Source of the DNA: Chloroflexota bacterium
GTDB taxonomy: Bacteria; Chloroflexota; Limnocylindria; P2-11E
Assembly: GCA_005889075.1 (NCBI GenBank)
Contig: VBDQ01000085.1
Coordinates: 1-33,466, forward strand
Direction of reading: 5' to 3'
Length of the DNA: 33,466 nt
Positions 13,070-21,468 of the stretch are shown here, one piece after another. Positions within the stretch are counted from its first letter, which is position 1. Every line of letters starts with the position of its first letter. The position numbers and the translations under genes were made by a program. The notes under the pieces are model-generated. The model searched no databases and was not told the DNA's origin. It worked only from the letters and a program-made list of their open reading frames with translations.

Positions 13070-13968
13070 ATCGCGCGCACCTCGACCCGTCCATCCGCCG
13101 CCCGCGTCTGGAAGCGAACCTCGGAGAACGTCGCGGGGCCACCGTGGACCTTCGCGTCCTTGACGCAGAAGCGCGACGCGTGCCACGGGCACTGGATCTC
13201 GCACCGATCCGCGCCCACCCATTTGCCTTCGTTCAGCGGTCCGCCGGCGTGCGTACACGTATTGCCCATCGCGTAGATCTTGTCGTCAAGCTTCACGACG
13301 AAGACCGCGAAACCGGACTTTGTCTTCCCAACGACAGGCTTGCGATCCTCGAGGCTCGACTCGTAGACGTCGAGGCGCTCCCACTTCGTCGGCGGCTCAG
13401 ACCAGGCCTGGCGGTTCACCTCGGTGCCGTACGCGAAGACCATCTCGCCGCCGAAGAACGAGGAGACGATGAGGATCGCCCAGGACACGAGCGCGAGCCA
13501 TACCGCCGGATCGCGCTGATCGGCGACGCCGTGCAGGCGCAGCCAGATCGAGACGAAGAAGCCGACCGAGGCGACCACCATGAGGAGCCCGTGGAGCATG
13601 CCGGTTCGCCGCTCCTCATCGATCGTTTCGTTCCAGTCGGTCAGCCCCGAAACGATCGAGGCCAGCGACGTGAGAAAGGACGCGACGATCAGGAAGTCCG
13701 CGGCCTGCGGCAGTGCCAGATTCCGCGTGATGACATACACGATGTCGAGCGCAATGGTCGCGGTGTATCCACCGATGGTCAGATCGGTGACCATGGGATG
13801 GAGCGGATGGCCGAGCGGCCAGGTGCCGTGGAGAAGGGACTTGATCCCGTGCGTGCCCGGAATCTTGTAGAAGCCGCCGACGATCGCGCCGAAGAAGTTC
13901 GCGAACGGGTCCAGCCACTTCCACGACTTCACCACTGCGTGACCGGCGGTATTGCGAGGCGAGCTCAC
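13066..13968 (-). CDS. DUF2231 membrane domain fused to Rieske [2Fe-2S] domain
   Basis: 300 residues. The N-terminal part (about 40-180) is a four-helix DUF2231 membrane module with the GHPLHPMVTDLTIG motif (53-66). The C-terminal Rieske domain (about 195-300) has cluster ligands C238 and H240 in CTHAGG, and C260 and H263 in CPWHASRF; C256 and C268 flank them. Such fusions are seen in soil bacteria and presumably couple a membrane electron carrier to the iron-sulfur domain; the redox partner is unknown. Start is a GTG. It converges on the RibD-like gene with shared stop bases. Confidence 0.9.
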   Translation of the reverse strand: MSSPRNTAGHAVVKSWKWLDPFANFFGAIVGGFYKIPGTHGIKSLLHGTWPLGHPLHPMVTDLTIGGYTATIALDIVYVITRNLALPQAADFLIVASFLTSLASIVSGLTDWNETIDEERRTGMLHGLLMVVASVGFFVSIWLRLHGVADQRDPAVWLALVSWAILIVSSFFGGEMVFAYGTEVNRQAWSEPPTKWERLDVYESSLEDRKPVVGKTKSGFAVFVVKLDDKIYAMGNTCTHAGGPLNEGKWVGADRCEIQCPWHASRFCVKDAKVHGGPATFSEVRFQTRAADGRVEVRAI

Positions 13969-14008
13969 GGCGCTAAGTAGAGCGCAAACGTCGCCGCTGG
14001 CTTGCCTG

Positions 14009-14743
14009 CTAGGACGTCAGCCGCGTCTCCACGAGCAGGACCTCGGCACCATCCCGGCCCGCTTCGATCGTAAGTTCGCTTTCGTTCAGGATCTTTGCCG
14101 CGCCGCCCTCATCGAGCTCGGGCTTCGCGAGCGAGCCGTGCACGACGAAGAGGTAGCCACCGAATCCGCGGCGGAACTCGTGACGGACGGAGGCGGCCCG
14201 ATCGAGCAGCGCAGCGTAAAGGGCAGCGTCCTGGTGCACGGTGACCGCATCGGTCGCCGACGGTGCGCCGTCGGTCGAATACCCGGGCGCTGGAACCAGC
14301 ACCGGCTTCAGAACGTTGCGCCGCGAATCGGCGCTGAAGGAGCGCTGCTCGACCGAGGGCTCGAGGCTTCGGCGCGCCGGCATGATCCACAGCTGGATGA
14401 AGCGCATCGGCTCGGTCTTGGAGCCGTTTCGCTCGGAGTGCTCCATGCCCGCGCCGAGCGTCGCGCGCTGCACCGAGCCAGGTGGGAGGATACCGCCGTT
14501 GCCGCGCGAGTCCGCGTGCTCGAAGGTTCCCTCTGCGACATAGGTGATGCCCTCGATGTCGCGGTGTGGGTGCATCGGCCAGGCGGCGCCGGGGATCAGG
14601 CGATCGTCATTGAAGACGCGCAGGTCGCCGATGCCCATGTTGGCCTCGTCCCAGTAGCGATCGAAGCTGAAGTGCCAGTTGGCGCTGAACCAGCCACCTT
14701 CGGCGTGAAAGAGCGACGCGCGTGGACGAAGGAGCACCGTCAA
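14009..14743 (-). CDS. pirin-family bicupin protein
   Basis: 244 residues, close to the YhhW/pirin size. The N-terminal cupin metal motif is MHPHRDIEGITYV (56-68), with a further His in GMEHSERNG (99-107). A second, divergent cupin half has GGYLFVVHGSL (about 195-205). Members bind Fe(II) or another metal; some have quercetin dioxygenase activity and others act as redox-sensitive cofactors. Its role here is unassigned. Nearby Rieske and thioredoxin genes give a redox flavour, but there is no overlap proving an operon. Confidence 0.9.
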   Translation of the reverse strand: MTVLLRPRASLFHAEGGWFSANWHFSFDRYWDEANMGIGDLRVFNDDRLIPGAAWPMHPHRDIEGITYVAEGTFEHADSRGNGGILPPGSVQRATLGAGMEHSERNGSKTEPMRFIQLWIMPARRSLEPSVEQRSFSADSRRNVLKPVLVPAPGYSTDGAPSATDAVTVHQDAALYAALLDRAASVRHEFRRGFGGYLFVVHGSLAKPELDEGGAAKILNESELTIEAGRDGAEVLLVETRLTS

Positions 14744-14801
14744 TTGAGAACCGCGGCGAAAACTCTATACATGAGCGCCTGGCGTTGACGCTGGGATTTG
14801 T

Positions 14802-15137
14802 CTAGGCGGCCTGACCGATGTGCGGCTGGATCTGTTGCAGCACGCGCTCCTTGGGCATGTAGCCGACGAGTCGCTGCGCCTCCCGGCCGTTCTTGAACAG
14901 GATCATCGTCGGGATCGCGCGGACGCCGAAGCGTCCGGCGGTGATCGGATTGGCGTCGACGTCAAGCTTGGCGATCTTGATCTTCTCGCCTTGCTCGTTC
15001 GCGATCTCCTCGAGGACCGGCGCGACCATCCGACAGGGCCCGCACCACGTCGCCCAGAAGTCGACGAGCACCGGTGTCTCCGACTTCAGGACATCCTGCT
15101 CGAAGTTTGCGTCACTCGTCTGTTGCGGCTTTCCCAT
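14802..15137 (-). CDS. trxA: thioredoxin
   Basis: 111 residues, normal thioredoxin length. Active site WCGPC (31-35) follows DFWAT, and the cis-proline is P76 in AIPTMILF. It is a cytoplasmic disulfide reductase for many partners. AAGGAG sits 8 bases before the ATG. It is transcribed alone or at the end of the minus-strand group that follows the methylase-like operon (gap about 40 bp). The active site is ordinary Cys-Cys, not selenocysteine. Confidence 0.95.
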   Translation of the reverse strand: MGKPQQTSDANFEQDVLKSETPVLVDFWATWCGPCRMVAPVLEEIANEQGEKIKIAKLDVDANPITAGRFGVRAIPTMILFKNGREAQRLVGYMPKERVLQQIQPHIGQAA

Positions 15138-15178
15138 CTGTATCGCTCCTTAAGGCAGGGTCATCTCGGCGGTACCCA

Positions 15179-17485
15179 TCACCACCTAACGAAGCGCCAA
15201 CCACGCCGGCGAACGAGGTCGGCGATCGCGGGCGACCGGCGCAGCTTGAACTCGGCGAGCGAGCGTCGTTCGTCGGCGATCGCGACAAAGCGGAAAATAC
15301 GGTCCTCGTCGGGGATCGCCTCGCCGAGCGCGACGATGCTGCGATGGAGTCGCGCCGTCCACTCGAGCTGCCAGAGGAACACCATCCGCCCTCGGTCGTA
15401 CCAGACGACATCGACGTATTCGAGGGCATCCGACGACGTATGGGACAAACGGGAGACCGGGATCGCGCGCTCCGCATCGGTCTGAAGATCGCCCAAAACG
15501 CTGCCCCGTTCGCAGAACGAGTCAGGCAACGCCCGACGCTCGAGGTCGCGTCCGATGTGGGCCTTGAAGCCAAGTCGGTGTCCGGCATCGAGAAGCTGCG
15601 CCGCGAGGAACGTCTGATCCGCCTGACGGCGGATGAGCGCGTCTTCATCGCGAAGATGCCAGCGGCCATCTTCGGCCTGCTGACCGTACGCGGCGATGCA
15701 GCGCTCGACGAGCTCGCGGTCCGGCGTCTCGACGTCTCGGAAGAGTCCGTAGGCGCGCCGCAAGAGCGTCCGCGTCTCCACCTCGCGCGACGCGGCCAGA
15801 AGCCCCCACATGCCCCACTCGAGCCGGTCGTCGAGCGGCGTGACATCGGCCATCTCGGCGAGCGAATAGAGCGTCGTGTCGTGCGCGTGCTCGGCAGCGG
15901 CGCCTTCGAGCTCGATCTTGACGACGCCCGCGCGAGGCCCATCCGCGAGCGCCGAACGGAAGTGATCGAGGAAGACCTCGAGCTCCGAGACACCTCCGGC
16001 GCGCGCGAGCGTGAGCGGCGCGAGAAGGCGCTGACGGGCGAGGGCCGCGAGCGCCGCTACCGCCGCCCGGTCGGTCCCGATCGGCTCGCCACGCGCGAGG
16101 ATCGCCTCCCGCACACCGGCTCGGATCGCATCCTCGATCGCGACTGGATCCGCGAGACCTTGATCTCTCAGCAGCGGTACGTCCCGGTCGAAGTCACAGA
16201 TCGCAGCAGCACCGACGCTGCCCCCAATGAGGGCGTCGCGCTGGTACGTGATGCCGCGCAGGCGATAACCGGCGCCCGCTGCGCCGAGCGTCACCGCGGC
16301 GATCGTCTCGGCATCGACCTGAGGGACGTAGACGACCGCCGGCGCGTCCGGACGCGAGGCACGCTGCGCGTCGAGCAGCGCGGCGCGCATCGTCCTGATG
16401 AGCCGCTCGCGTGCCGAGGCGCGAGCTTCCGGGATCTCCGGCGTCTTCGCGTGCCGCGCTCCAAGGAGCACCGCCGTGGCGACGGTCGTCCATCCGCCAA
16501 GGGGATCCTCAACCGGCGCTTCGCAGAGGACCAGGTCGGCGTCTCCGGTGTCGAGAGCGAGCATTCCCGCGCGCGGCCGCGCGGGCGAGGGATGGGTAGC
16601 CAGCCACGCGACCAGGTCGCGCACGGTGCGGTCGAACTCCAGCCAGACGTTCACCTCGCGGGACTGCGCGGCGTGCGAACGGCGGGCGCGGTTCTTTTCC
16701 ATGCGCAGCGGCGTGCCGTGCGCGGCCGGCGCGTTGAGCCGGCTGCCCGACACGAGGACCTCGAGCGCGCTGAGCACGAGCAGGTCGCGCGCGGGCGACT
16801 CAGGCAGGGTCGTCTCGATCGCGCGTAGCGTCGCCATCAGCGCCGCCAGATTTCGCGGCGTGTACAGCCCAGCGACGCTCTCGGCGAGCGCTTGCGCGGC
16901 GGCGTCGGTGCCGAACCGCTCGACGAACTGCCAGTACGAGAGGCCGCGTGGCTCGAGGCGCTGGCTCGCTTTTTCGTCCTCCGCATTTGTTGCCTCGATG
17001 AGGAGCGCATGGCCCTCTCGCGCGCAGATGCCGCAGCGGAACGCCTTCTTCGTGGGGACCGGTGCGTCGCGCTCCCAGAGGAACGCCTCGACGATCACCG
17101 GACCGCGGCAGGTCGCGCAGGTGCTCGCGTAGAGCTCGCGCATCGCGACGCGGTGCGGCGTCCCGATGAGCGCGCTCTCCCCGACCCGATCGAGCGCGCG
17201 AAGCACTTCGTCAGCGGCCGGCGCGAGGGCGACCACTCGGCGCGCCCACTCGCCGAGCGGATCCCGCGACCGCGCGACACCGCGCCGGTCGGCGCGCTCG
17301 GCGGCGTCGGCCGCAGACCACGGGTGAGCGAGTGGGTCGAGGACCACGCCGCGTCGCGGTGCGTACGCGCTCACGTAGAGATCCGCGAGCGCGAAGGGGA
17401 ACGCCGGGCCGAAGCGATCGAGCGGACGGGGAAGCGGAAGACTCTCGAGCGGGACCATGGACCGAACACGCTCGAGCTGGCTCAA
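15179..17485 (-). CDS. adenine-DNA-methylase-like protein with lost catalytic motifs
   Basis: 768 residues. The order of segments follows DUF1156-type adenine-specific DNA methylases. First, a motif-I-like strand and helix, VVLDPLAHPWSAADAAERA (about 49-67), where active enzymes read DPF-G-G-T. Then a zinc-ribbon CATCRGP and CGIC (about 138-172), and a DLVLCEAPVEDP segment (about 326-337) where the catalytic (D/N)PP(Y/F) is expected. Then a helix-strand block RAALLDAQRASRPDAPAVV like the REcrRVLKPGG region of methylases. The missing motifs argue for loss of methyl transfer; the fold may now bind DNA or RNA. It overlaps the lipoprotein gene by 4 bp as last gene of a three-gene operon. Assignment is from pattern memory. 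Confidence 0.6.
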   Translation of the reverse strand: MSQLERVRSMVPLESLPLPRPLDRFGPAFPFALADLYVSAYAPRRGVVLDPLAHPWSAADAAERADRRGVARSRDPLGEWARRVVALAPAADEVLRALDRVGESALIGTPHRVAMRELYASTCATCRGPVIVEAFLWERDAPVPTKKAFRCGICAREGHALLIEATNAEDEKASQRLEPRGLSYWQFVERFGTDAAAQALAESVAGLYTPRNLAALMATLRAIETTLPESPARDLLVLSALEVLVSGSRLNAPAAHGTPLRMEKNRARRSHAAQSREVNVWLEFDRTVRDLVAWLATHPSPARPRAGMLALDTGDADLVLCEAPVEDPLGGWTTVATAVLLGARHAKTPEIPEARASARERLIRTMRAALLDAQRASRPDAPAVVYVPQVDAETIAAVTLGAAGAGYRLRGITYQRDALIGGSVGAAAICDFDRDVPLLRDQGLADPVAIEDAIRAGVREAILARGEPIGTDRAAVAALAALARQRLLAPLTLARAGGVSELEVFLDHFRSALADGPRAGVVKIELEGAAAEHAHDTTLYSLAEMADVTPLDDRLEWGMWGLLAASREVETRTLLRRAYGLFRDVETPDRELVERCIAAYGQQAEDGRWHLRDEDALIRRQADQTFLAAQLLDAGHRLGFKAHIGRDLERRALPDSFCERGSVLGDLQTDAERAIPVSRLSHTSSDALEYVDVVWYDRGRMVFLWQLEWTARLHRSIVALGEAIPDEDRIFRFVAIADERRSLAEFKLRRSPAIADLVRRRGWRFVRW

Positions 17486-19263
17486 GGCAGCGTGAAGAGT
17501 ACGGCCCTCCGTTGGTCGACGATAGCCGCGACGGTCTTGCCGTCATGCGACATCGCAACGTCGCTGATCGCTCCGCCGGCGCCGAGCTCGTCGACCGCGC
17601 CGTCGCCTGGGGCGAACGCGAGGAGACGATCGGTGCCGTCGAGCACGATCGGGCGCCGCGCCGCGATCAGTCGGCGGCCATCGATGAGCGGGGCCTTCCA
17701 TTTGACCGCACCGTCAGCGCCTATCGCGAGAAGCGATGACCGGTCCAGGACGTAGAGCGTCCCGTCCGCGGCGAACGCGATGTCGCGCGCCGGTGGCGCG
17801 ACCTGCGCGAGCGTCTTCGGATCGGCGATCGCGAACCGGAAGGTGCCTCGATCGGTGATCGCCGCCCCGAATCTCGCGGCCCGGTCGATCGCGAGCGCCT
17901 TTCCGCTGCCGGAAAGTCGCGCGACCGGGCGGGTATCCGCGTCGCGACCGGGCCGGAAGACCTCAACGTCATATCCGCCGCCGCTCGTCGTCCCGACGTA
18001 AACGTCACCGGCGTCCGACGCCGCGATTTGCGCACCCGCAGCGGGCGTGAGGATCGGGAAGGGATCGCCGATCGGGTTCCCATCGGGAGCGCGCCCGCCG
18101 ATGAGCCCCGGGCCGCCTCCCGGAAGACCCGTGCTGCCGGTGGACGCCGCGACGAACGCACGCGTCGTAGGGGCGAAGAGGATCTGCGTCGCCGCGCCGG
18201 TGAAGCGCATTCCGGAGCCGACCAGCTGACCCGAGGGCACCGCCAGAAAGGTGACGACCTGCCCGCCGACCGCGAAGAAGCGCGCATCGTCGGAGAAGGA
18301 GAGGACGCTCATTCCGGCGAAGGACCGGGGCAGCGCGCGGAGGGTCCCATCGGGCGCGAAGAGGGCGGCGTAGCCATCGTCGCCGCCCGTGACAAGCCAG
18401 CCGCCGTCGTCCGAGACCGCAACTTTCCGCGACGCGCCGTGCGTGTCCTGCACCCGCGAGGGCTCGCGCCAGAGCTCGGCGTCGGGCACTGGCCCGCTGC
18501 GCATGAATGAGTAGGACTGGTCGTCGGTGACGATCGCCGTGAGACCTTGCGTGCCGAGAGTGGCTGCGAAACCGTCCGCAGAGGGCCGGTCCGGGTACGG
18601 GCCGAGACGAACGACGAACGGCGCCTGCTGCGTCACCGTCGCATTCAGTGGCGAGCCCATCGCGCGCACCGCCTGCTGCGCCTCGGCCACACTTCCGAAG
18701 GGCCCGGCCGTGATCGTCGCTCGCGGCTCGGCCTTCGCCGTCACGACGAACGAGCTGCCCCGGCCGAGCGTCGCCTGGATGGCGTCGTCCTTCGGAAGCA
18801 GAGCCGCGAGGTCGCGGACGCGCTGCCACCCCGCCGTGACGTCGGTGAGCACGCGGGCAAACGCCGCCGGATCCCCGCCGTCGCCGTACGACTGGCTGTC
18901 CTTCCCGAGATCGGTGAGGCCGTCAGCGAGCGGGACAAGTTTGTCGCGGATCGGACCCGTGCGGTCGAGCGTCGCGCTCAATACCGCGGAGCTGAACGTG
19001 CTGATCTGCTTCGCGGCGTCGATCGCCACCAGCCCGTATCGGGCCGGCGCGACCGTGCGGGTCTTCGCCCCGGAAAGCGCGCCGGCGAGGCCGTAGTCGT
19101 AGGCCGAGTACTGGAGCAAGATCGCCGCGGCGTCGCGCGAGAGCTTTGGGCCGGCCTCCGAGTCGCGGGAGCTTGTCGGCTTCGGTTGCGCAGGCTCGGT
19201 GCAAGCAGAAACGAGTGCGAGGGCGATGACGACCCCAACGGCGCGGCGGAAGGCGCCGCTCAC
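17482..19263 (-). CDS. lipoprotein with SPOR-like region and beta-propeller
   Basis: 593 residues. A signal peptide ends in lipobox VSAC (18-21), so it is an exported, lipid-anchored protein. A helical region follows (about 40-150). A SPOR-like repeat pair has TAGPFGSVAEAQQAVRAMG (about 185-203) and LGPYPDRPSADGFAATLG (about 219-236). Then come multiple WD40/PQQ-like blades, for example VAVSDDGGWLVTGGDDG (about 282-298). It probably acts at the cell envelope as a binding scaffold; ligand unknown. It overlaps the TPR gene upstream and the methylase-like gene downstream by 4 bp each, an odd pairing of an outside protein with a nucleic-acid-enzyme fold. Confidence 0.78.
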   Translation of the reverse strand: MSGAFRRAVGVVIALALVSACTEPAQPKPTSSRDSEAGPKLSRDAAAILLQYSAYDYGLAGALSGAKTRTVAPARYGLVAIDAAKQISTFSSAVLSATLDRTGPIRDKLVPLADGLTDLGKDSQSYGDGGDPAAFARVLTDVTAGWQRVRDLAALLPKDDAIQATLGRGSSFVVTAKAEPRATITAGPFGSVAEAQQAVRAMGSPLNATVTQQAPFVVRLGPYPDRPSADGFAATLGTQGLTAIVTDDQSYSFMRSGPVPDAELWREPSRVQDTHGASRKVAVSDDGGWLVTGGDDGYAALFAPDGTLRALPRSFAGMSVLSFSDDARFFAVGGQVVTFLAVPSGQLVGSGMRFTGAATQILFAPTTRAFVAASTGSTGLPGGGPGLIGGRAPDGNPIGDPFPILTPAAGAQIAASDAGDVYVGTTSGGGYDVEVFRPGRDADTRPVARLSGSGKALAIDRAARFGAAITDRGTFRFAIADPKTLAQVAPPARDIAFAADGTLYVLDRSSLLAIGADGAVKWKAPLIDGRRLIAARRPIVLDGTDRLLAFAPGDGAVDELGAGGAISDVAMSHDGKTVAAIVDQRRAVLFTLP

Positions 19264-20114
19264 TCTTCGGCTTCGTCCTCCGTGTCGTCCTCTTCCTCGG
19301 TGTCGACCGGGAGCGGCTCCTCGGCGGCCTCGGTCTCCTCGATCGCTTCTTCGGGCGAAGGCGTCTCCTCCTCGACCTCTTCCCCCTCTTCCTCGAGGTC
19401 CTCTTCGCCGGCGCCGTAGCGGAAGAACGTGCCGCGGACGTACGCGCGCTCCTTCGTCTCAGCCGGGCGGTGATGGCCAGGGAACGAGATCCGGCTCGCG
19501 TTCTCGGGGCTCTGCGATATCTCGCGGATCGCGATGCGGGGGTTCTGCGGATCGGTGCTCACGATCGCCGCGACGTACTGGTTGCCAGTCCGGAGGAGAT
19601 CGATGAGCCGCCGCCCGACCTTGGGCTCGAGGAATCCGACGAGCTCGCCGTCGCGCGCATGGAGCGCGAGCAGGCCTTCCTGCTCGCGGAGCTCGCACTC
19701 CGCGCCGGGGCTGTATTTCGCGAGGACGTGCTGCGGGGCGGGGTTGATCACGCGGAGGATCCCGGTCTTGCCCATGTCCTCGATGAAGAGGCGCGGCTGG
19801 GTCCTCGTGCTGGTGACGTTCGGCTTCGCGCGATGCTCGATGAGCGCGATGACGCGCGTCTGGTTCCGAATGGCGATCGAGTTGTACGGCTCGGATTTCA
19901 GGACCTCGGTGAACGCCGCCTTGGCCTCCTCGAGCTTGCCGAGCTCGATGTACGCCCGGCCCAATCGGTTACGGGCCTCGACGTCATCGGCTGAGGTCTC
20001 GAGGATCTTCTGATTGAGCTCGAGCGCGCGAGGCCAGTCGGCATCCAGCGCCGCCGCGGTGGCCTGATCGCTGAGAGCGCGCGCACGAACGCTGCTTTCA
20101 CTCGGCGGTGCCAC
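19260..20114 (-). CDS. TPR protein with acidic tail
   Basis: 284 residues from GTG 20114, which has GGAGGA at good spacing; a much longer open frame upstream lies over another gene and is rejected. Two TPR units (about 10-78) include WPRALELNQKILE and DVEARNRLGRAYIELGKLEEAKAAF. A globular mid-part (about 85-220) has VLAKYSPGAECELREQEG. The last roughly 60 residues are almost all Glu/Asp with Pro/Thr. No enzyme motif. It is first gene of the overlapping TPR-lipoprotein-methylase-like operon; the acidic tail suggests binding of a basic partner or nucleic-acid mimicry, which is inference. Confidence 0.75.
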   Translation of the reverse strand: MAPPSESSVRARALSDQATAAALDADWPRALELNQKILETSADDVEARNRLGRAYIELGKLEEAKAAFTEVLKSEPYNSIAIRNQTRVIALIEHRAKPNVTSTRTQPRLFIEDMGKTGILRVINPAPQHVLAKYSPGAECELREQEGLLALHARDGELVGFLEPKVGRRLIDLLRTGNQYVAAIVSTDPQNPRIAIREISQSPENASRISFPGHHRPAETKERAYVRGTFFRYGAGEEDLEEEGEEVEEETPSPEEAIEETEAAEEPLPVDTEEEDDTEDEAEE

Positions 20115-20196
20115 GGATCTTCCTCCAACGCATGAGGGTACGCCCGAAGAGGGCGGGTCTGGGATATACGAAGTGTAGCGGTTACGCTTGCGCCGA

Positions 20197-21468
20197 GTGC
20201 CGTACCTGTCGGAAATCCAGAACCGCAGGGTGATCGAGCCGAACGGCAATGTGGTGGGAAGGCTCACGGACGTCGCGGTGGTCCCGCAGGGGCAGTTTCC
20301 CGCCGCGCAGTGGGCGATCCTCGCGACGCCGGGCGGTGAGAAGGTGGTGCGCTGGGCCGATCTCGCGCAGGAGATCGGGCACCTGCGTCTCCGCAGCCGG
20401 CTCGAGGCGACGCCCCCGGCGCAGCTACCGCCGGACGCGCTGCGCCTCGCACGGGACCTCTTGGACAAGCAGATCGTGGACACCCACGGCGCCAAGGTGG
20501 TCCGGGTGAACGACCTCCAGCTCTCCGAAGTCGACGGCCAGCTGCGGCTCGTCGGCGCCGACGTCGGCCTTCGGGGGCTGCTGCGGCGGGTCGGTGCTGA
20601 GGGGGTCGCGGAGCGGATCGCGGGCGTCGCCGGGCGCCGGCTGCCACGCGGGATCATTCCGTGGCACCTCGTCGAGCCGCTCCAGGCGAAGGAGCCTGAA
20701 GCGCCAAAGACGGCGGCCGTCCGGCTCACAATCCCGCATCAGAAGCTCGCGCTCCTGCATCCGGCGGACATCGCCGACGTCGTCGAGGAGATGACCGCCG
20801 ACGAGCGCGTCGCGGTGTTCCAGCAGCTCGACCTCGAGACCGCGGCGGACGCGCTCCAGGAGGTCGAGCCCGAGATGCAGGCCGCGATCGTCAGCGATCT
20901 GCCCGAGGAGCGCGCCGCGGACATCCTCGAAGAGATGGATCCGGACGAAGCCGCCGACCTGCTCCAGGACCTGCCAGAGGACCGCCGCGAAGAGCTCGTC
21001 GACCTCATGGAGAAGGAAGAGGCCAGCGACGTCGAGGAGCTCCTCACCTATCCCGAGGACTCGGCCGGCGGGATCATGACCACCGACTTCGTCGCGCTTC
21101 CGGGCGAGCAGACGGCAGCCCAGTCCATCGACCAGCTTCGCGAGAAGAAGCCCGACCCCGAGCTCACCTATTACCTCTACGTCGTAGATGCACAGGGGAA
21201 GCTCGAGGGAGTGCTCTCGCTGCGCGACCTCGTCGTCGCCCCGCCCGAGACGAAGGTCACCGCGATCATGGATCCGCGCGTCCTCAAGATCCCCGCCGAG
21301 ACGCCCAAGGAAGAGGTCGCGTCCCTCATTGCCAAGTACGACCTGCTCGCGCTACCGGTCATCGACGCGCGGGGCAGGCTTCTCGGCACGGTGACCGTCG
21401 ATGACGTGGTCGAGCTCATCCTTCCGCGCGGCTGGAAGAAGAGGTCCCTTAGGTCGATCGCACGGTGA
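20197..21468 (+). CDS. soluble MgtE_N-CBS protein with PRC-barrel-like N-terminus
   Basis: About 423 residues from GTG 20197 (TTG 20188 is possible). Two PRC-barrel-like blocks come first (about 3-60 and 90-130), then a MgtE_N superhelix (about 185-285) with repeated HPADIADVVEEM and DPDEAADLLQDLP helices. Then the MgtE signature YPEDSAGGIMTTDFVALP (288-305, counting from 20188), leading into two CBS motifs ending near 410. In MgtE these domains sense cytoplasmic Mg2+ and gate the channel; here the channel domain is absent and the protein ends. The next gene, an NRAMP-like transporter, overlaps it by 4 bp, so it is probably the regulatory subunit of that transporter. Confidence 0.88.
   Translation: MPYLSEIQNRRVIEPNGNVVGRLTDVAVVPQGQFPAAQWAILATPGGEKVVRWADLAQEIGHLRLRSRLEATPPAQLPPDALRLARDLLDKQIVDTHGAKVVRVNDLQLSEVDGQLRLVGADVGLRGLLRRVGAEGVAERIAGVAGRRLPRGIIPWHLVEPLQAKEPEAPKTAAVRLTIPHQKLALLHPADIADVVEEMTADERVAVFQQLDLETAADALQEVEPEMQAAIVSDLPEERAADILEEMDPDEAADLLQDLPEDRREELVDLMEKEEASDVEELLTYPEDSAGGIMTTDFVALPGEQTAAQSIDQLREKKPDPELTYYLYVVDAQGKLEGVLSLRDLVVAPPETKVTAIMDPRVLKIPAETPKEEVASLIAKYDLLALPVIDARGRLLGTVTVDDVVELILPRGWKKRSLRSIAR

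Noticed and set aside
14802-15137. Thioredoxin or other local gene as a selenoprotein served by tRNA-Sec
   Set aside because: The active site is WCGPC, and no gene in the window has an in-frame UGA aligned with a conserved Cys.
15074-16828. Plus-strand open frame of 584 codons antisense to the methylase-like gene
   Set aside because: Composition is typical of an antisense shadow, and the minus-strand frame has coherent domains and ATGA coupling.
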